Below, in pieces: positions 16,658 to 27,216 of a stretch of DNA of 64,000 nt. The notes under the pieces were generated by a model, which was given only the letters and a program-made list of their open reading frames with translations, searched no databases and was not told the DNA's origin. Each line of letters begins with the position of its first letter. Position 1 is the stretch's first letter. Origin of the DNA: Pantoea sp. 18069 (lineage in GTDB: Bacteria > Pseudomonadota > Gammaproteobacteria > Burkholderiales > Burkholderiaceae_C); NCBI RefSeq assembly GCF_902706035.1, contig NZ_CACSJA010000001.1, forward strand, positions 124,001 to 188,000, read 5' to 3'. The position numbers and the translations under genes were made by a program.

Positions 16658-17090
16658 ACCGCCTTCATCTCATTTGGAATGCGATGCAGCGCATCCGGTT
16701 GCAGCTCGCCTGGCCAGCGGGAATGCGGGCCCAGGCACGGCGAATTGACAGGAGGCAGTGTGCCGCTTTACGCGAAAAATGAACAGTCTCCCGCGCCGGC
16801 GGAACGCGTCAGCCTGCGACCCGCCATCCCGGCAGCGCCCATCCATATCCGCCGAGGCTGTCGGCGCCGGCTCGTGGACTATCCACTCGCCATCTGTAAT
16901 AATTCTCATTTAGACATTCAACACCGCATTTCCCGCAGACAAAAGGCCCGCCCTGCCGGTGCCCGGCTCTCCCTCCTCCCGATACCTTGCCGCCCGGACT
17001 GGCTGCACTGCGCCTGTCGCGGTGCACCTATCCGGCGTAACGGTATCGGGAATCCGCTGTAATGGGAAATTGCACAAACGGACCCATGCC
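16658..17090. other. Intergenic region between diguanylate cyclase and serA
   Basis: About 430 bp between divergent genes. Contains an AT-rich Fur-like sequence (16897-16914) and a widely spaced inverted repeat CCCGATACC (16978-16986) / GGTATCGGG (17042-17050) in the serA leader. No small gene with a credible start and ribosome site was found. Confidence 0.6.
16897..16914. promoter_or_regulatory. Fur-box-like AT-rich site
   Basis: TAATAATTCTCATTTAGA contains the ATTCTCATT half seen in many proteobacterial Fur boxes, in an otherwise GC-rich region. It lies about 240 bp upstream of the diguanylate cyclase gene and 180 bp upstream of serA, so the controlled gene is unclear. Confidence 0.35.
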
Positions 17091-18323
17091 ATGACCACCA
17101 AGACCTCGCTGGACAAGTCGAAGATCAAGTTTTTGCTGCTCGAAGGTATCCACCCCGGCGCCCTGCAGCTGCTGCAGAACGCGGGCTACACCAATGTCGA
17201 AGCGGTCTCGGGCGCGCTGCCATCCGAAGAGCTAGAGCGCAAGATCGCCGACGTGCACTTTGTCGGCATCCGTTCGCGCACCCAGTTGACCGAAGCCGTC
17301 TTCCAGGCCGCGCACAAGCTGGTGGCCGTGGGCTGCTTTTGCATAGGCACCAACCAGGTCGACCTGAACGCCGCACGCCAGCGCGGCGTGGCGGTGTTCA
17401 ACGCGCCCTACTCGAACACCCGCTCCGTGGCCGAACTGGTGCTGGGCGAAGCCATCCTGCTGCTGCGGGGCATTCCCGCCAAGAACGCCGCGGCCCACCG
17501 TGGCGGCTGGCTCAAGACGGCCGACAACGCCTACGAAATCCGCGGCAAGACCCTGGGCATCGTTGGCTACGGCTCGATCGGCACCCAGCTGTCGGTGCTC
17601 GCCGAAGCCCTGGGCATGCAGGTCGTGTTCCACGACATCGTCACCAAGCTGCCGCTGGGCAATGCGCGCCAGGCCGCCTCGCTGCAGGAACTGCTGGCCG
17701 TCAGCGACATCGTCAGCCTGCATGTGCCCGAGCTGCCCTCGACGCAATGGATGATGGGCGCGGCCGAAATCGCCGCCATGAAGCCCAGCGCCATCCTGAT
17801 CAATGCCTCGCGCGGCACCGTGGTCGAGATCGATGCGCTGGCCACCGCCCTGCGATCGGGCCAATTGCTGGGCGCCGCCCTGGACGTGTTCCCCGTCGAG
17901 CCGCGCACCAACAAGGACGAATTCGCCTCGCCCCTGCGCGGCCTGGACAACGTCATCCTGACCCCGCACATCGGCGGCTCCACCGCGGAGGCACAGGCCA
18001 ACATCGGGCTTGAGGTCGCAGAAAAGCTGATCAAGTACAGCGACAACGGAACGACCACTTCGGCCGTGAACTTCCCCGAAGTGGCGCTGCCCGCCCACCC
18101 CGGCCAAAAGCGCATCCTGCACGTGCACCACAACGTGCCCGGCGTGCTGTCGGCCATCAACCAGGTGTTCGCGCAGCACGGCATCAACATCGCCGGGCAG
18201 TACCTGCGCACCGATGAAAAGCTCGGCTACGTGGTGATGGACATAGGCGCGGACTCGGCAGAGCTGCCCATGGCCCAGCTCCTGGACATTGCGGGCACGA
18301 TACGCTGCCGCGTGCTGTTCTAG
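17091..18323 (+). CDS. serA: D-3-phosphoglycerate dehydrogenase
   Basis: Catalyses the first step of serine synthesis, oxidising 3-phosphoglycerate with NAD+. The 410 residues match the E. coli-type enzyme: catalytic N-domain (KFLLLEGIHPGALQLL), NAD-binding Rossmann GxGxxG in LGIVGYGSIGTQ (about residue 158), INASRGTVV, catalytic His in LTPHIGGST, and a C-terminal ACT domain (about 338-410, HVHHNVPGVLSAINQVFAQH) that binds serine for feedback inhibition. I chose the ATG at 17091 giving MTTKTSLDK; upstream sequence is not coding-like. Followed by a strong terminator. Confidence 0.95.
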   Translation: MTTKTSLDKSKIKFLLLEGIHPGALQLLQNAGYTNVEAVSGALPSEELERKIADVHFVGIRSRTQLTEAVFQAAHKLVAVGCFCIGTNQVDLNAARQRGVAVFNAPYSNTRSVAELVLGEAILLLRGIPAKNAAAHRGGWLKTADNAYEIRGKTLGIVGYGSIGTQLSVLAEALGMQVVFHDIVTKLPLGNARQAASLQELLAVSDIVSLHVPELPSTQWMMGAAEIAAMKPSAILINASRGTVVEIDALATALRSGQLLGAALDVFPVEPRTNKDEFASPLRGLDNVILTPHIGGSTAEAQANIGLEVAEKLIKYSDNGTTTSAVNFPEVALPAHPGQKRILHVHHNVPGVLSAINQVFAQHGINIAGQYLRTDEKLGYVVMDIGADSAELPMAQLLDIAGTIRCRVLF

Positions 18324-18360
18324 GAACTGCCGATACGACGGCATTGCGCCGTCGCCCACA

Positions 18361-18409
18361 AAAAAGCCAACCTCGAAAGGTTGGCTTTTTTCCAACCTCG
18401 CAAGGTTGG
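18361..18409 (+). terminator. serA terminator, tandem hairpins
   Basis: First hairpin: AAGCCAACCT-CGAA-AGGTTGGCTT followed by T6, a classical intrinsic terminator. A second hairpin CCAACCT-CGCA-AGGTTGG follows at once (18392-18409), a near duplicate of the first stem. The 3' end of the tRNA gene on the opposite strand lies 8 bp further. Confidence 0.88.
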
Positions 18410-18417
18410 TTGCTGAT

Positions 18418-18496
<79 letters not shown>

Positions 18497-18562
18497 TTAA
18501 CTGGATTATCTGCAAGCGCCGCACAAAAGAGTGGCGGCTGCAAAACTCGACTATTGTAGAGC

Positions 18563-19567
18563 CTATCTGCGATGACTCAAGGCATTCGTGACGAGCTTGG
18601 ACGTGATGTCGACGATCTGGATCATCTTGTCGTAGTGCATGCGCGTCGGGCCGATCACGCCCAGGGTGCCGACGATCTTGCCGTCGACCTCGTACGGCGC
18701 GCTCACGACCGACAGTTCCTCGAAGGGCACGACATGGCTTTCGCCGCCGATGTAGATGCGCACGCCTTCGGCCTGGCTGGAGATGTCGAGCAGGCGCAGG
18801 ATCTGGGTCTTTTGCTCGAACAGGTCGAACGCGCGGCGCAGGTGGTCCATGTCGCTGGAGAAATCGCTCACGGCCAGCAGGTTGCGCTCGCCCGAGATCA
18901 CGACGTCGGCTTCATCGCTTTGCATGGCTTCGGTGCCTACGTTGACGGCGGCCTGCATCAGCGCCGCGACTTCGCCGCGCAGCAGCTCGACCTCTCCCTT
19001 GAGGCGCTCGCGCACCTGCTCCATGGCCAGGCCCGCGTAGTTGGCGTTGAGGAAGTTCGCGGCTTCGACGAGTTGCGACGAGGTGTAGTCGACTTCGGTG
19101 AAGATCACGCGGTTTTGCACATCGCCTTCGGGCGAGACGATGATCACCAGGAAGCGCTTCTCGGACAGGCGCACGAACTCGATCTGGCGAAACACCGAAG
19201 TGCGCTTGGGCACCATCACCACGCCCACGAAGTGCGACAGGCTCGACAGCAGATGGGCCGCGTTGGCGATGACTTTCTGCGGCTGTTCGGCGGGCAGCGC
19301 GGGCGCGTGGAAGTCGTCGCGCTGGACTGTCAACATGGTGTCAACGAACAATCGGTAACCTTTGGCCGTGGGAATGCGGCCCGCCGAGGTGTGCGGGCTG
19401 ACAATCAGCCCCAGTTCCTCGAGGTCGGACATCACGTTGCGTATCGTCGCAGGCGACAATTCAAGGCCCGAGGCACGCGAGAGCGTGCGTGAACCTATGG
19501 GCTGGCCGTCGGCGATGTAGCGCTCGACCAGCGCTTTGAGTAACAACTTGGCACGGTCATCGAGCAT
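18563..19567 (-). CDS. hrcA: Heat-inducible transcription repressor HrcA
   Basis: Represses heat-shock chaperone genes by binding CIRCE operators. The 334 residues have the N-terminal winged-helix ([57 protein letters not shown]) and the GAF-like dimerisation domain (ending [19 protein letters not shown]). The length is typical. It diverges from nadK across only 28 bp, the usual arrangement in Burkholderiales. I saw no CIRCE element in that gap. Confidence 0.95.
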   Translation of the reverse strand: MLDDRAKLLLKALVERYIADGQPIGSRTLSRASGLELSPATIRNVMSDLEELGLIVSPHTSAGRIPTAKGYRLFVDTMLTVQRDDFHAPALPAEQPQKVIANAAHLLSSLSHFVGVVMVPKRTSVFRQIEFVRLSEKRFLVIIVSPEGDVQNRVIFTEVDYTSSQLVEAANFLNANYAGLAMEQVRERLKGEVELLRGEVAALMQAAVNVGTEAMQSDEADVVISGERNLLAVSDFSSDMDHLRRAFDLFEQKTQILRLLDISSQAEGVRIYIGGESHVVPFEELSVVSAPYEVDGKIVGTLGVIGPTRMHYDKMIQIVDITSKLVTNALSHRR

Positions 19568-19595
19568 GTAGTGATTTTAATGATGTAATTTCAAA

Positions 19596-20495
19596 ATGAC
19601 GTCTAAGTTCCGCCGAGTCGCACTGATCGGGAAATACCAGTCGCCCGCATCCAGCAGCGCCAGCCCTGACAGTGCACGCCACGCCCTCCAGGATATTGCC
19701 AGCTTTGTCAGCAGCCAGGGATGCGAAGTCATTGTCGACGCCGATACCGCCAGACATGCGGGCATACAGAACTATCGATCAATGGATGTCGACGGCCTGG
19801 GTGCGCACTGCGACCTCGGGCTGGTCGTGGGCGGCGACGGCACCATGCTGGGCATAGGCCGCCACATGGCGCGCTACGGCACGCCGCTGATCGGCATCAA
19901 CCAGGGGCGTCTGGGCTTCGTCACGGATATTCCGCTCGAAGATTACCAGACCACCCTCACGCCCATGCTCCAAGGGGAATATGAGGAAGACCTGCGGCCC
20001 ATGATCCTGGCGCGCGTGATGCGCGGCGATCAACTGGTGTTCGAAGCGCTGGCAATGAACGACGTGGTCGTCAACCGCGGCGCGACTTCGGGCATGGTCG
20101 AGCTGCGCGTAGAAGTCGGCGGCAATTTCGTCGCCAACCAGCGCGCCGACGGCCTGATCATCGCCACGCCCACGGGCTCGACGGCCTATGCGCTGTCGGT
20201 GGGCGGGCCGATGATGCACCCCTCGATTCCGGGCTGGGTCATGGCGCCGATCGCGCCGCACACGTTCTCCAACCGCCCCATCGTGCTGTCGGATGCGACC
20301 GAAGTCGTGATCGAAGTGGTGGGCGGGCGCGATGTCAGCGCCAATTTCGACATGCAGTCGCTGGCCTCGCTGCTGCACGGCGACCGCATCCTGGTCACCA
20401 AGGCCGAGCACTCCGTGCGCTTCCTGCACCCCAAGGGCTGGAATTACTTTGCCACGCTGCGCAAGAAGCTCGGCTGGAACGAGGGAGGCAGCTGA
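19596..20495 (+). CDS. nadK: NAD kinase
   Basis: Phosphorylates NAD+ to NADP+ in the cytoplasm. The 299 residues include the family signature [11 protein letters not shown] (about residue 78), [20 protein letters not shown] and the [15 protein letters not shown] motif. Length and order agree with bacterial NadK. The ATG lies 28 bp from divergent hrcA, so the promoter must overlap that gene's 5' end. recN follows after 1 bp. Confidence 0.95.
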   Translation: MTSKFRRVALIGKYQSPASSSASPDSARHALQDIASFVSSQGCEVIVDADTARHAGIQNYRSMDVDGLGAHCDLGLVVGGDGTMLGIGRHMARYGTPLIGINQGRLGFVTDIPLEDYQTTLTPMLQGEYEEDLRPMILARVMRGDQLVFEALAMNDVVVNRGATSGMVELRVEVGGNFVANQRADGLIIATPTGSTAYALSVGGPMMHPSIPGWVMAPIAPHTFSNRPIVLSDATEVVIEVVGGRDVSANFDMQSLASLLHGDRILVTKAEHSVRFLHPKGWNYFATLRKKLGWNEGGS

Positions 20496-20496
20496 C

Positions 20497-22164
20497 ATGG
20501 GTCTCAAACGCATTGCGCTGCGCGACTTCGTCATCGTCCAGGCGCTGGACCTGGACCTGCATGGCGGCTTCACGGCGCTGACCGGCGAGACCGGCGCGGG
20601 CAAATCCATTCTGATCGACGCGGTGCAGCTCGCGCTGGGCGCGCGCGCCGATGCGGGCGTGGTGCGCGAAGGCGCGCCGCAGGCCGATATCTGCGCCGAG
20701 TTCGAATGCCCGGCGCGGCTCAAGCCCTGGCTGGAGCAAGGCGGCTTCGCGCTCGAGGACAGCCTGCTGCTGCGCCGCGTGATCGATGCCCAGGGCCGCA
20801 GCCGGGCCTGGATCAATGGCGCACCGGCGACGGCCACGCAGCTGCGCACCGTCGGCGAGCAGTTGCTCGACATCCATGGCCAGCACGCCTGGCAAAGCCT
20901 GGCCCGCCCCGATGCGGCGCGCGAGCTGCTCGACGCCTACGCGGGCCTGCAGACCCAGCCGCTGCGCAATCTCTGGACCGTCTGGCGCAACGCGCGCCAG
21001 GCACTCGAGCATGCCATTGCCGCGCAGGACAGCCTGCAGCGCGAACGCGAGCGCCTGCAGTGGCAGATCGGCGAAGTCGACAAGCTCGCCCCGGGCGATG
21101 ACGAATGGGAAGACCTCAACGCCCAGCACACGCGCCTGTCGCATGCGCAATCCCTGCTCGACACGGCGCAGGGCGCGCTGTTCGCCATTGAAGACGATGA
21201 AGCCGGCAGCCTCGCGGCGCTCACGCGCGCGCACGGCGAGCTGCAGGACCAGGAGCACCTGGACCCCGAATTCAAGGAAATCGCCGAAGTGCTGGCCTCG
21301 GCGCTGGCGCAGATCGGCGATGCGCGCCATTCGCTGCAGTCCTATCTGCGCCGCACCGACCTCGACCCGGAACGCCTGGCCGAACTCGACACCCGGCTGT
21401 CGCTGTGGATGCAGCTCGCGCGCCGCTACAAGCACCTGCCCGCCGAGCTGCCGCAGCTGTTCGCGGGCTGGAAGGAAGAGCTGCGCCAGCTCGATGCCGT
21501 GGTCGATATCGCCGGCCTGCGCGCCCAGGCCGATGCCGCCCAGGTGCAATATGAGCAGGCCGCGCGGGCGCTGTCGCAGCAGCGCGCCAAGGCCGCACCC
21601 AAGCTGTCGCGCGCGATCACGCTGGCCATGCAGGGACTGGGCATGCAGGGCGGGCGCTTCGAAGTCGCGCAGACCGCAGCCGACGAGCCCGGCCCGCACG
21701 GCATGGACGCGCTGGCGTTTCTCGTCGCCGGCCATCCGGGCGCCAGCCCCAAGCCCATAGGCAAGGTCGCCTCGGGCGGCGAGCTGTCGCGCATCTCGCT
21801 GGCGATCGCGGTCACGACCAGCGAGCTGGGCGAAGCCTCGACGCTGATCTTCGACGAAGTGGATTCAGGCGTGGGCGGCGCCGTCGCCGAGACCGTGGGC
21901 CGGCTGATGCACAAGCTCGGCCGGGACCGCCAGGTGCTGGCCGTGACCCACCTGCCCCAGGTCGCGGCCTGCGCCGACCACCACCTTGTCGTCGCCAAGA
22001 AGCGCGACAAGCAGACCACCACCAGCACCGTCACCGCGCTCGTGCCCGAGACGCGCGTCGCCGAAGTCGCGCGCATGCTCGGCGGCGAGCGCCTGTCCGA
22101 AACCACCATGGCACACGCGCGCGAAATGCTCCAGCAAGCGACAGTGCCCGCGCGCAAAGGTTGA
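20497..22164 (+). CDS. recN: DNA repair protein RecN
   Basis: SMC-like ATPase for double-strand break repair. The 555 residues show Walker A GETGAGKS (about residue 30), long coiled-coil arms (about 150-360), signature ASGGELSRISLAIAV and Walker B TLIFDEVDSGVGG, then the H-loop THLPQVAACADHH. GGGAGG precedes the ATG at 20497, one base after the nadK stop. A longer frame upstream is nadK shadow. No LexA-type site was recognised in front of the nadK-recN unit. Confidence 0.95.
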   Translation: MGLKRIALRDFVIVQALDLDLHGGFTALTGETGAGKSILIDAVQLALGARADAGVVREGAPQADICAEFECPARLKPWLEQGGFALEDSLLLRRVIDAQGRSRAWINGAPATATQLRTVGEQLLDIHGQHAWQSLARPDAARELLDAYAGLQTQPLRNLWTVWRNARQALEHAIAAQDSLQRERERLQWQIGEVDKLAPGDDEWEDLNAQHTRLSHAQSLLDTAQGALFAIEDDEAGSLAALTRAHGELQDQEHLDPEFKEIAEVLASALAQIGDARHSLQSYLRRTDLDPERLAELDTRLSLWMQLARRYKHLPAELPQLFAGWKEELRQLDAVVDIAGLRAQADAAQVQYEQAARALSQQRAKAAPKLSRAITLAMQGLGMQGGRFEVAQTAADEPGPHGMDALAFLVAGHPGASPKPIGKVASGGELSRISLAIAVTTSELGEASTLIFDEVDSGVGGAVAETVGRLMHKLGRDRQVLAVTHLPQVAACADHHLVVAKKRDKQTTTSTVTALVPETRVAEVARMLGGERLSETTMAHAREMLQQATVPARKG

Positions 22165-22167
22165 TGC

Positions 22168-23049
22168 ATGTCACTTGAAATCGTGTTGGTCACCGGCATG
22201 TCCGGTTCCGGAAAATCCGTGGCGCTGCATGCGCTCGAGGACGCGGGCTACTACTGCGTCGACAACCTGCCGCCCGAGCTGCTGGCCTCGTTCGTCGCGC
22301 TCGAGCATGCGCACCATGGCAACCGCGTGGCCATCGCCATCGATGCGCGCAGCGCCACCGCCCTGCCCGAACTGCCCGCGCAGCTCGCGCTGCTGCGCAG
22401 CCAGGGCGCAGTGGTGCAGTCGCTGTTTCTCGACGCTACCACGGCCACGCTGGTGCGGCGCTTTTCGGAAACCCGGCGGCGCCACCCGCTGTCGAGCGAC
22501 GAGCTGCAGCAAGGCCGCCAGGCGCTGGTGCAGACCATCGAATGGGAGCGCGAGCTGCTCGCCGACCTGCGCGAGCAGTCGCAGGTCATAGACACCAGCA
22601 GCATCCGGCCGTCGCAGCTGCAAAGCTATGTCAAGAGTCTGCTGACCATGCCCCAGGGGCAGATGACGCTGGTGTTCCAGTCGTTCGGCTTCAAGTACGG
22701 CATTCCGGCCGACTGCGACTATCTGTTCGATGTGCGCATGCTGCCCAACCCCTACTACGACACCGAGCTGCGGCCGTTTTCCGGCAAGGATGCGCCGGTG
22801 CAGGCCTTCCTGCGCCAGCAGCCCGAAGTGCTGGAGATGCGCCAGCAGATCGCGCAGTTCTTCGAGTACTGGCTGCCGCTGCTCGAACAGAACCACCGCA
22901 GCTATGTCACGGTGGCCATAGGCTGCACCGGCGGCCAGCACCGTTCGGTCTATCTGGTCGAGCAACTCGCCGCGCACTTCGGCAAGGACTGGCCTACGCT
23001 GACCCGGCACCGGGAGCTTGATGCGCGCACGGCGGCAGCGGAAATCTAG
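22168..23049 (+). CDS. rapZ: RNase adapter protein RapZ
   Basis: P-loop protein that in enterobacteria delivers GlmZ sRNA to RNase E and so controls amino-sugar synthesis. The 293 residues begin with Walker A GMSGSGKS (residues about 8-15), followed by [22 protein letters not shown] with [12 protein letters not shown], and the C-domain [17 protein letters not shown] with [16 protein letters not shown]. It starts 3 bp after recN. The C-terminal basic end is shorter than in E. coli. Its stop overlaps the convergent mutY stop (CTAG shared). Confidence 0.93.
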   Translation: MSLEIVLVTGMSGSGKSVALHALEDAGYYCVDNLPPELLASFVALEHAHHGNRVAIAIDARSATALPELPAQLALLRSQGAVVQSLFLDATTATLVRRFSETRRRHPLSSDELQQGRQALVQTIEWERELLADLREQSQVIDTSSIRPSQLQSYVKSLLTMPQGQMTLVFQSFGFKYGIPADCDYLFDVRMLPNPYYDTELRPFSGKDAPVQAFLRQQPEVLEMRQQIAQFFEYWLPLLEQNHRSYVTVAIGCTGGQHRSVYLVEQLAAHFGKDWPTLTRHRELDARTAAAEI

Positions 23050-24098
23050 CCCTCGCGCTCCAGCAATTTCCTCACCGGCGCCGGCAGCCCCATATCCGTC
23101 CACTGCGCCCGCGTATACCAATCATCGGCCGCGGGTTCAGCGGCGGCTACGCGCGCGAGTACCGCATGCAGATGCAGATCGCGGTGCGTGAGCACATGCA
23201 GGAAGGCGGGCTGGTGCTCGAGCTGCACGCCGCCCCGGGGCCAGCGCGCCTGCACTGCGGCGTCGAGCGCGGCCGCGTCCTCGAACACCGGCGGGCTGTA
23301 GAGCCCGGCCCAGATGCCCGTGGCCGGGCGCTTGCCCAGGCAGATGCGGCCTGCGCTGTCCTGGGCCACGAGCAGCCACCAGGACTGCGAACTGCGCTTG
23401 AGCTTGCGCGTGCGCACCGGGTAGTCTTCGGGGTTGCCGGCGCGCGCCGCGCGGCACTGGCTGTGCAGCGGGCACAGCAGGCAGGCCGGCTTGCGCGGCA
23501 GGCACAGGCTTGCGCCCAGGTCCATCATGCCCTGCGTATAGCCCGGCATGGCCTGGTGCAGATCGAGCTCGCGCGGATCGGGACACAGCCCGGTCGCCAG
23601 ATCCCACAGTGCGCGCTCGTTGCGCGCCACGGCCAGGTCGGCGTCGAAGGCCAGCACGCGCGTGAGCACGCGCCGCACGTTGGCGTCGAGAATCGGCACG
23701 CGCTCGGAAAAGCAGAACGCCGCGATCGCGCCCGCGGTCGAGCGGCCTATGCCGGGCAGCGTCGCGAGCTGCTCGGCCGTCTCGGGAAAGCGCCCCCCGT
23801 GCAGCGCCATCACGGCCTGCGCGCACTTGTGCAGATTGCGCGCGCGGCTGTAGTAGCCCAGGCCGCTCCACAGCGCGAGCACCGCGTCTTCGGGCGCGGC
23901 CGCAAGGCTCGCGACATCGGGAAACTGGGCGAGAAAGCGCGGGTAGTAACCGAGCACCGTCGCGACCTGGGTCTGCTGCAGCATGATCTCGGAAAGCCAG
24001 ACCCGGTAGGGGTCGCGCGTTTGCTGCCAGGGCAGATGGTTGCGGCCATGCGAGGCCTGCCACTGCACGACGGCGGCGGCGATGGAAGATGTCGTCAA
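23046..24098 (-). CDS. mutY: Adenine DNA glycosylase
   Basis: Removes adenine mispaired with 8-oxoguanine. The 350 residues contain the catalytic Glu in [10 protein letters not shown] (about residue 37), helix-hairpin-helix [15 protein letters not shown], catalytic Asp in [11 protein letters not shown], the 4Fe-4S loop C-x6-C-x2-C-x5-C ([17 protein letters not shown]) and a C-terminal Nudix-like domain that reads 8-oxoG. No ATG is available; TTG at 24098 places the start the expected 12-15 residues before the first helix, 2 bp after the GTPase stop. mutM lies nearby, so two GO-system genes cluster. Confidence 0.92.
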   Translation of the reverse strand: MTTSSIAAAVVQWQASHGRNHLPWQQTRDPYRVWLSEIMLQQTQVATVLGYYPRFLAQFPDVASLAAAPEDAVLALWSGLGYYSRARNLHKCAQAVMALHGGRFPETAEQLATLPGIGRSTAGAIAAFCFSERVPILDANVRRVLTRVLAFDADLAVARNERALWDLATGLCPDPRELDLHQAMPGYTQGMMDLGASLCLPRKPACLLCPLHSQCRAARAGNPEDYPVRTRKLKRSSQSWWLLVAQDSAGRICLGKRPATGIWAGLYSPPVFEDAAALDAAVQARWPRGGVQLEHQPAFLHVLTHRDLHLHAVLARVAAAEPAADDWYTRAQWTDMGLPAPVRKLLEREG

Positions 24099-24100
24099 GA

Positions 24101-26068
24101 TCAGATTACCGGTGTGGGGTCCTGGGTTGCAAGCGCCGGCTGCGCCGCGGGCGGCTCCAGCAACTGCTCGCAAAGTTGCGCCAGTTGCTGCGTGAGCGCC
24201 GTGATCTCGTGCTCGGCCGCATCGATTTCGGCGATGCGCTCGACCAGGCTGCTGGCCGCGAGCTGGATGCGGTCCACGGCCTCGATGCGACGCGTGAAGC
24301 TGCGCTTGCGTTCTGTCCATTGTGCATCGAGTTGCGCCATCGCCGATTGGCTCCACAGCGCCATCTCCTGGCCGGCCGCGCCAAAAACGCCGGCCAGGCG
24401 CTGGGCCAGCGCGCGGATCAGGCGCTGCGAATAGTCGCCGCGCGCGAGCTGCAGCGCATGGCCAAGGCCCAGGTAATGCAGGTAGCCGCGCTCGATCTGG
24501 CCCAGGTCGCGCGCCAGATCCTGCAGCGGCCACGAGGCCGTGGCCTGCAGCGAAAAGCCGAACTCGGCATTGAGCGCGCGAAACGATGCGACCACCATCT
24601 GCTGCAGCTCGGCCGCGTCGGACAGCACCTGGTCGACCACGCCGCGCAACTGCGCGAAAGTCGCAACGTAGGCCTTGCGCGCGCCGAATTTGAGGCCAGC
24701 GCGCGCCAGCGCCTCGCGCAGCGCCGCGAGCCGGGCTTCGATCGCGCCCGCGCCCAGCGACTGCAGCAGGGCCTGCAGCATGCGCGCCTGCACGGCACGC
24801 AATGCCTGGATGCGCGCCGCGCTGGCGTCGAACTCCGCCTGCTCCTGCTCGATGCGCGCGCGCATCGCCGCGATCACGCTGGAATTCTTGCCGCGCAGGC
24901 TGCGCAGCTCGGCCATCTGGTCGTCGAGATCACGCCGGCGGATGGTGAGCCGGCGCACGACTTCGGTCTGCAGGTGCGCAACGCCGCTCGCCACGGCCGC
25001 GCGCAGCACGCTTTGGCGCTGCCCCATGATGCCTTCGGACAGCGCCTGCTCGAACGCCATCAGCCCGCTGGCGCGCAGCAGCGCGGCCTCGTTGCCGATT
25101 TTCGCGACCAGGCCTTTTTGCGCCGATACCGGCAGCACGCGCTCGACGCAGAGGCCCAGCGTTTCGGCCGACGCCGTGCGCTGGCGCTGTATCTGCGCGT
25201 GCACCTGCTGGCCGGTGCTCAGCCGGTCCCACAGCGTATCGATCTTGTTGAGCACCACCAGCCGCGACAGGTCGGCGCTGTCGCTGGGCGCGAGGTGAGC
25301 GCGCCAGACGGCCAGGTCCGACTGCGTCACGCCCGTGTCGGCCGCGATCAGGAAGACGACCGCATGGGCCTGGGGAATCAGGTTGACGGCGAGCTCGGGC
25401 TCGGCGCCGACGGCATTCAGGCCTGGCGTGTCGAGAATCACCAGCCCCTCGCGCAGCAGGGGATGGGGCAGGTTGATCAGCGCATGGCGCCACATCGGCA
25501 CTTCGACCAGGCCCAGGGCATCGACACGAGGCTGTTCATCGGTGCTCGCCTCGTCCTGCCAGAAACCCCAGGCCCTGGCCTGGGACAGCGGCACGCGGCG
25601 CGTTTCGGCCACCTTGGCGAGCATGGCCGCGAGCTGGGCGCCGTCATCGACGGCTAGCGGCCACTGCTGCCAGGCCTCGGGCCGCAGGCGCCACTCGGCA
25701 AGGCTGGGCGCGTGCTCGCGCGTTTCTATCGGCAGCAGGCGCAGGCTGGGCTCAAGGCCCTCGTCCCAGCCGAGCTCCGCCGGGCACATGGTGGTGCGGC
25801 CCGCGCCCGCGGGCATCAGGCGCCGGCCATAGGATGCAAAGAACACCGCATTGATCAGCTCGGACTTGCCGCGCGAGAACTCGGCGACGAAAGCCACCAT
25901 GACCTTGTCGCCGCGCACCTGCGCCTGCAGGCGCTGCAGGCGCTCGTCGACGGCCGCGTCCAGCAGCTCGTGGCCCGAAAGCCAGTCGCGCAGATGGTGC
26001 AACTGCCGGGCGAAATCACGGCGCCAGTGGCCGTGCTGGTCAAACTGCGCATTGAATGGTGTGGCCAA
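24101..26068 (-). CDS. Dynamin-like GTPase
   Basis: A 655-residue large GTPase of the bacterial dynamin-like family. G1 is VAEFSRGKSELINA (about residue 60), G3 VILDTPGLNAVG (about 210), G4 VVLNKIDTLWD (about 273). Long helical, coiled-coil-rich regions follow (about 340-640). Proteins of this class act in membrane remodelling or repair; the specific role in Burkholderiales is unknown. The start is TTG at 26068 with GGGAG seven bases upstream; the next in-frame Met would cut into the fold. It sits between mutY and mutM, which suggests conserved linkage rather than functional partnership. Confidence 0.85.
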   Translation of the reverse strand: MATPFNAQFDQHGHWRRDFARQLHHLRDWLSGHELLDAAVDERLQRLQAQVRGDKVMVAFVAEFSRGKSELINAVFFASYGRRLMPAGAGRTTMCPAELGWDEGLEPSLRLLPIETREHAPSLAEWRLRPEAWQQWPLAVDDGAQLAAMLAKVAETRRVPLSQARAWGFWQDEASTDEQPRVDALGLVEVPMWRHALINLPHPLLREGLVILDTPGLNAVGAEPELAVNLIPQAHAVVFLIAADTGVTQSDLAVWRAHLAPSDSADLSRLVVLNKIDTLWDRLSTGQQVHAQIQRQRTASAETLGLCVERVLPVSAQKGLVAKIGNEAALLRASGLMAFEQALSEGIMGQRQSVLRAAVASGVAHLQTEVVRRLTIRRRDLDDQMAELRSLRGKNSSVIAAMRARIEQEQAEFDASAARIQALRAVQARMLQALLQSLGAGAIEARLAALREALARAGLKFGARKAYVATFAQLRGVVDQVLSDAAELQQMVVASFRALNAEFGFSLQATASWPLQDLARDLGQIERGYLHYLGLGHALQLARGDYSQRLIRALAQRLAGVFGAAGQEMALWSQSAMAQLDAQWTERKRSFTRRIEAVDRIQLAASSLVERIAEIDAAEHEITALTQQLAQLCEQLLEPPAAQPALATQDPTPVI

Positions 26069-26214
26069 CTTCGCTCTCCCGCGGATGTACTGCGGACAGG
26101 GCGCCCGACTTCACAAAATATATAGCAAGTGCCAACCAACGATACAGGGCACGTTGCAATGATACCGGCGTGACCCAGCGCCGGCGCAGCAAGCCGGGGG
26201 CCGCTGGGGGCTGC

Positions 26215-27036
26215 TCAAAGCTTCTGGCAATGCGTGCAGTAAAAGGTGCTGCGCTGCCCCTGGCGCAGCATGCGCAGCGGCGCCGCGCACTGCGTGCAGG
26301 GCAGGCCTTCGCGGTCGTAGACCTGGGCCTGGAGCTGGAAATGTCCGGGCATGCCGTCGGCATTCGAAAAGTCCTTGAGCGTGGTGCCGCCCTGCGCGAC
26401 GGCGGCCGCGAGCACCTGCCGGATCGCATCGTAGAGCCGGCGCGCGCGCCGCGGCCCTATGCTGTTGGCCGGCGCCAGCGGTGAGATGCGCGCCATGAAC
26501 AGCACTTCGGACGCATAGATATTGCCCACGCCCACCACCAGCTTGCCGCCGAGCAGCAGCAGCTTGATCGGCGTGCGGCTGGCCTGCAGGCCCGCATGGA
26601 ACGCCTGCGGCGCAAACGCATCCTCGAGCGGCTCCATGCCCAGGCGACCGAGCAGCTTTTGCGCCACCGGGTCGCCCTCGCCCGCGGCATAGACCACGGC
26701 GCCAAACCGGCGCGGGTCGTGCAGGCGCAGCACGCCCTGGTTAGTGACCAGATCGAAATGGTCGTGCGTGCCCGCCGGCGGCAATGCGTGCGCGGGCGCG
26801 AAGCGCAGGCTGCCCGACATGCCCAGGTGCAGCAGCAGCAGGCCTTCGCTCATGTCGACCAGCAGGTATTTGCCGCGGCGGCGCACGGCCAGCACTTCGC
26901 GCCCGACCAGCGCTTCGGGCGCGAGCCCCAGCGGCCAGCGCAAGGGCTTGCCCAGGCGGGCCGACTCGATGCGCGCGCCCGCGATCGAGGGCGCAAACGA
27001 TAGGCGCGTGACTTCCACTTCGGGTAATTCGGGCAT
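26215..27036 (-). CDS. mutM: Formamidopyrimidine-DNA glycosylase
   Basis: Excises 8-oxoguanine and FaPy lesions. The 273 residues start MPELPEVEV with the catalytic Pro1 and Glu2, and contain Lys in [14 protein letters not shown], and the C-terminal zinc finger C-x2-C-x16-C-x2-C (QCAAPLRM..., FYCTHCQKL). [12 protein letters not shown] is also typical. Full length. It is 146 bp upstream of the GTPase gene in the same direction. Confidence 0.96.
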   Translation of the reverse strand: MPELPEVEVTRLSFAPSIAGARIESARLGKPLRWPLGLAPEALVGREVLAVRRRGKYLLVDMSEGLLLLHLGMSGSLRFAPAHALPPAGTHDHFDLVTNQGVLRLHDPRRFGAVVYAAGEGDPVAQKLLGRLGMEPLEDAFAPQAFHAGLQASRTPIKLLLLGGKLVVGVGNIYASEVLFMARISPLAPANSIGPRRARRLYDAIRQVLAAAVAQGGTTLKDFSNADGMPGHFQLQAQVYDREGLPCTQCAAPLRMLRQGQRSTFYCTHCQKL

Positions 27037-27216
27037 GACAGTCCTGAAAAATGGGCCCCCTGCGGGCCCGGCGCCGATGCGAAACGCGCGGCGGCATCTT
27101 TCGCAATTGGGGCTTTTTCACCATGATGCAAGCCCCGCTGCGCGGCCTCGCCCCGGTGCCGCGCGCCACAGCACCGCATTCGCCGCAGGGAGACCCCGTT
27201 CGATTATTATCATTCG

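Noticed and set aside
19568-19595. CIRCE operator for HrcA autoregulation
   Set aside because: The 28-bp gap has no TTAGCACTC-N9-GAGTGCTAA or close variant.
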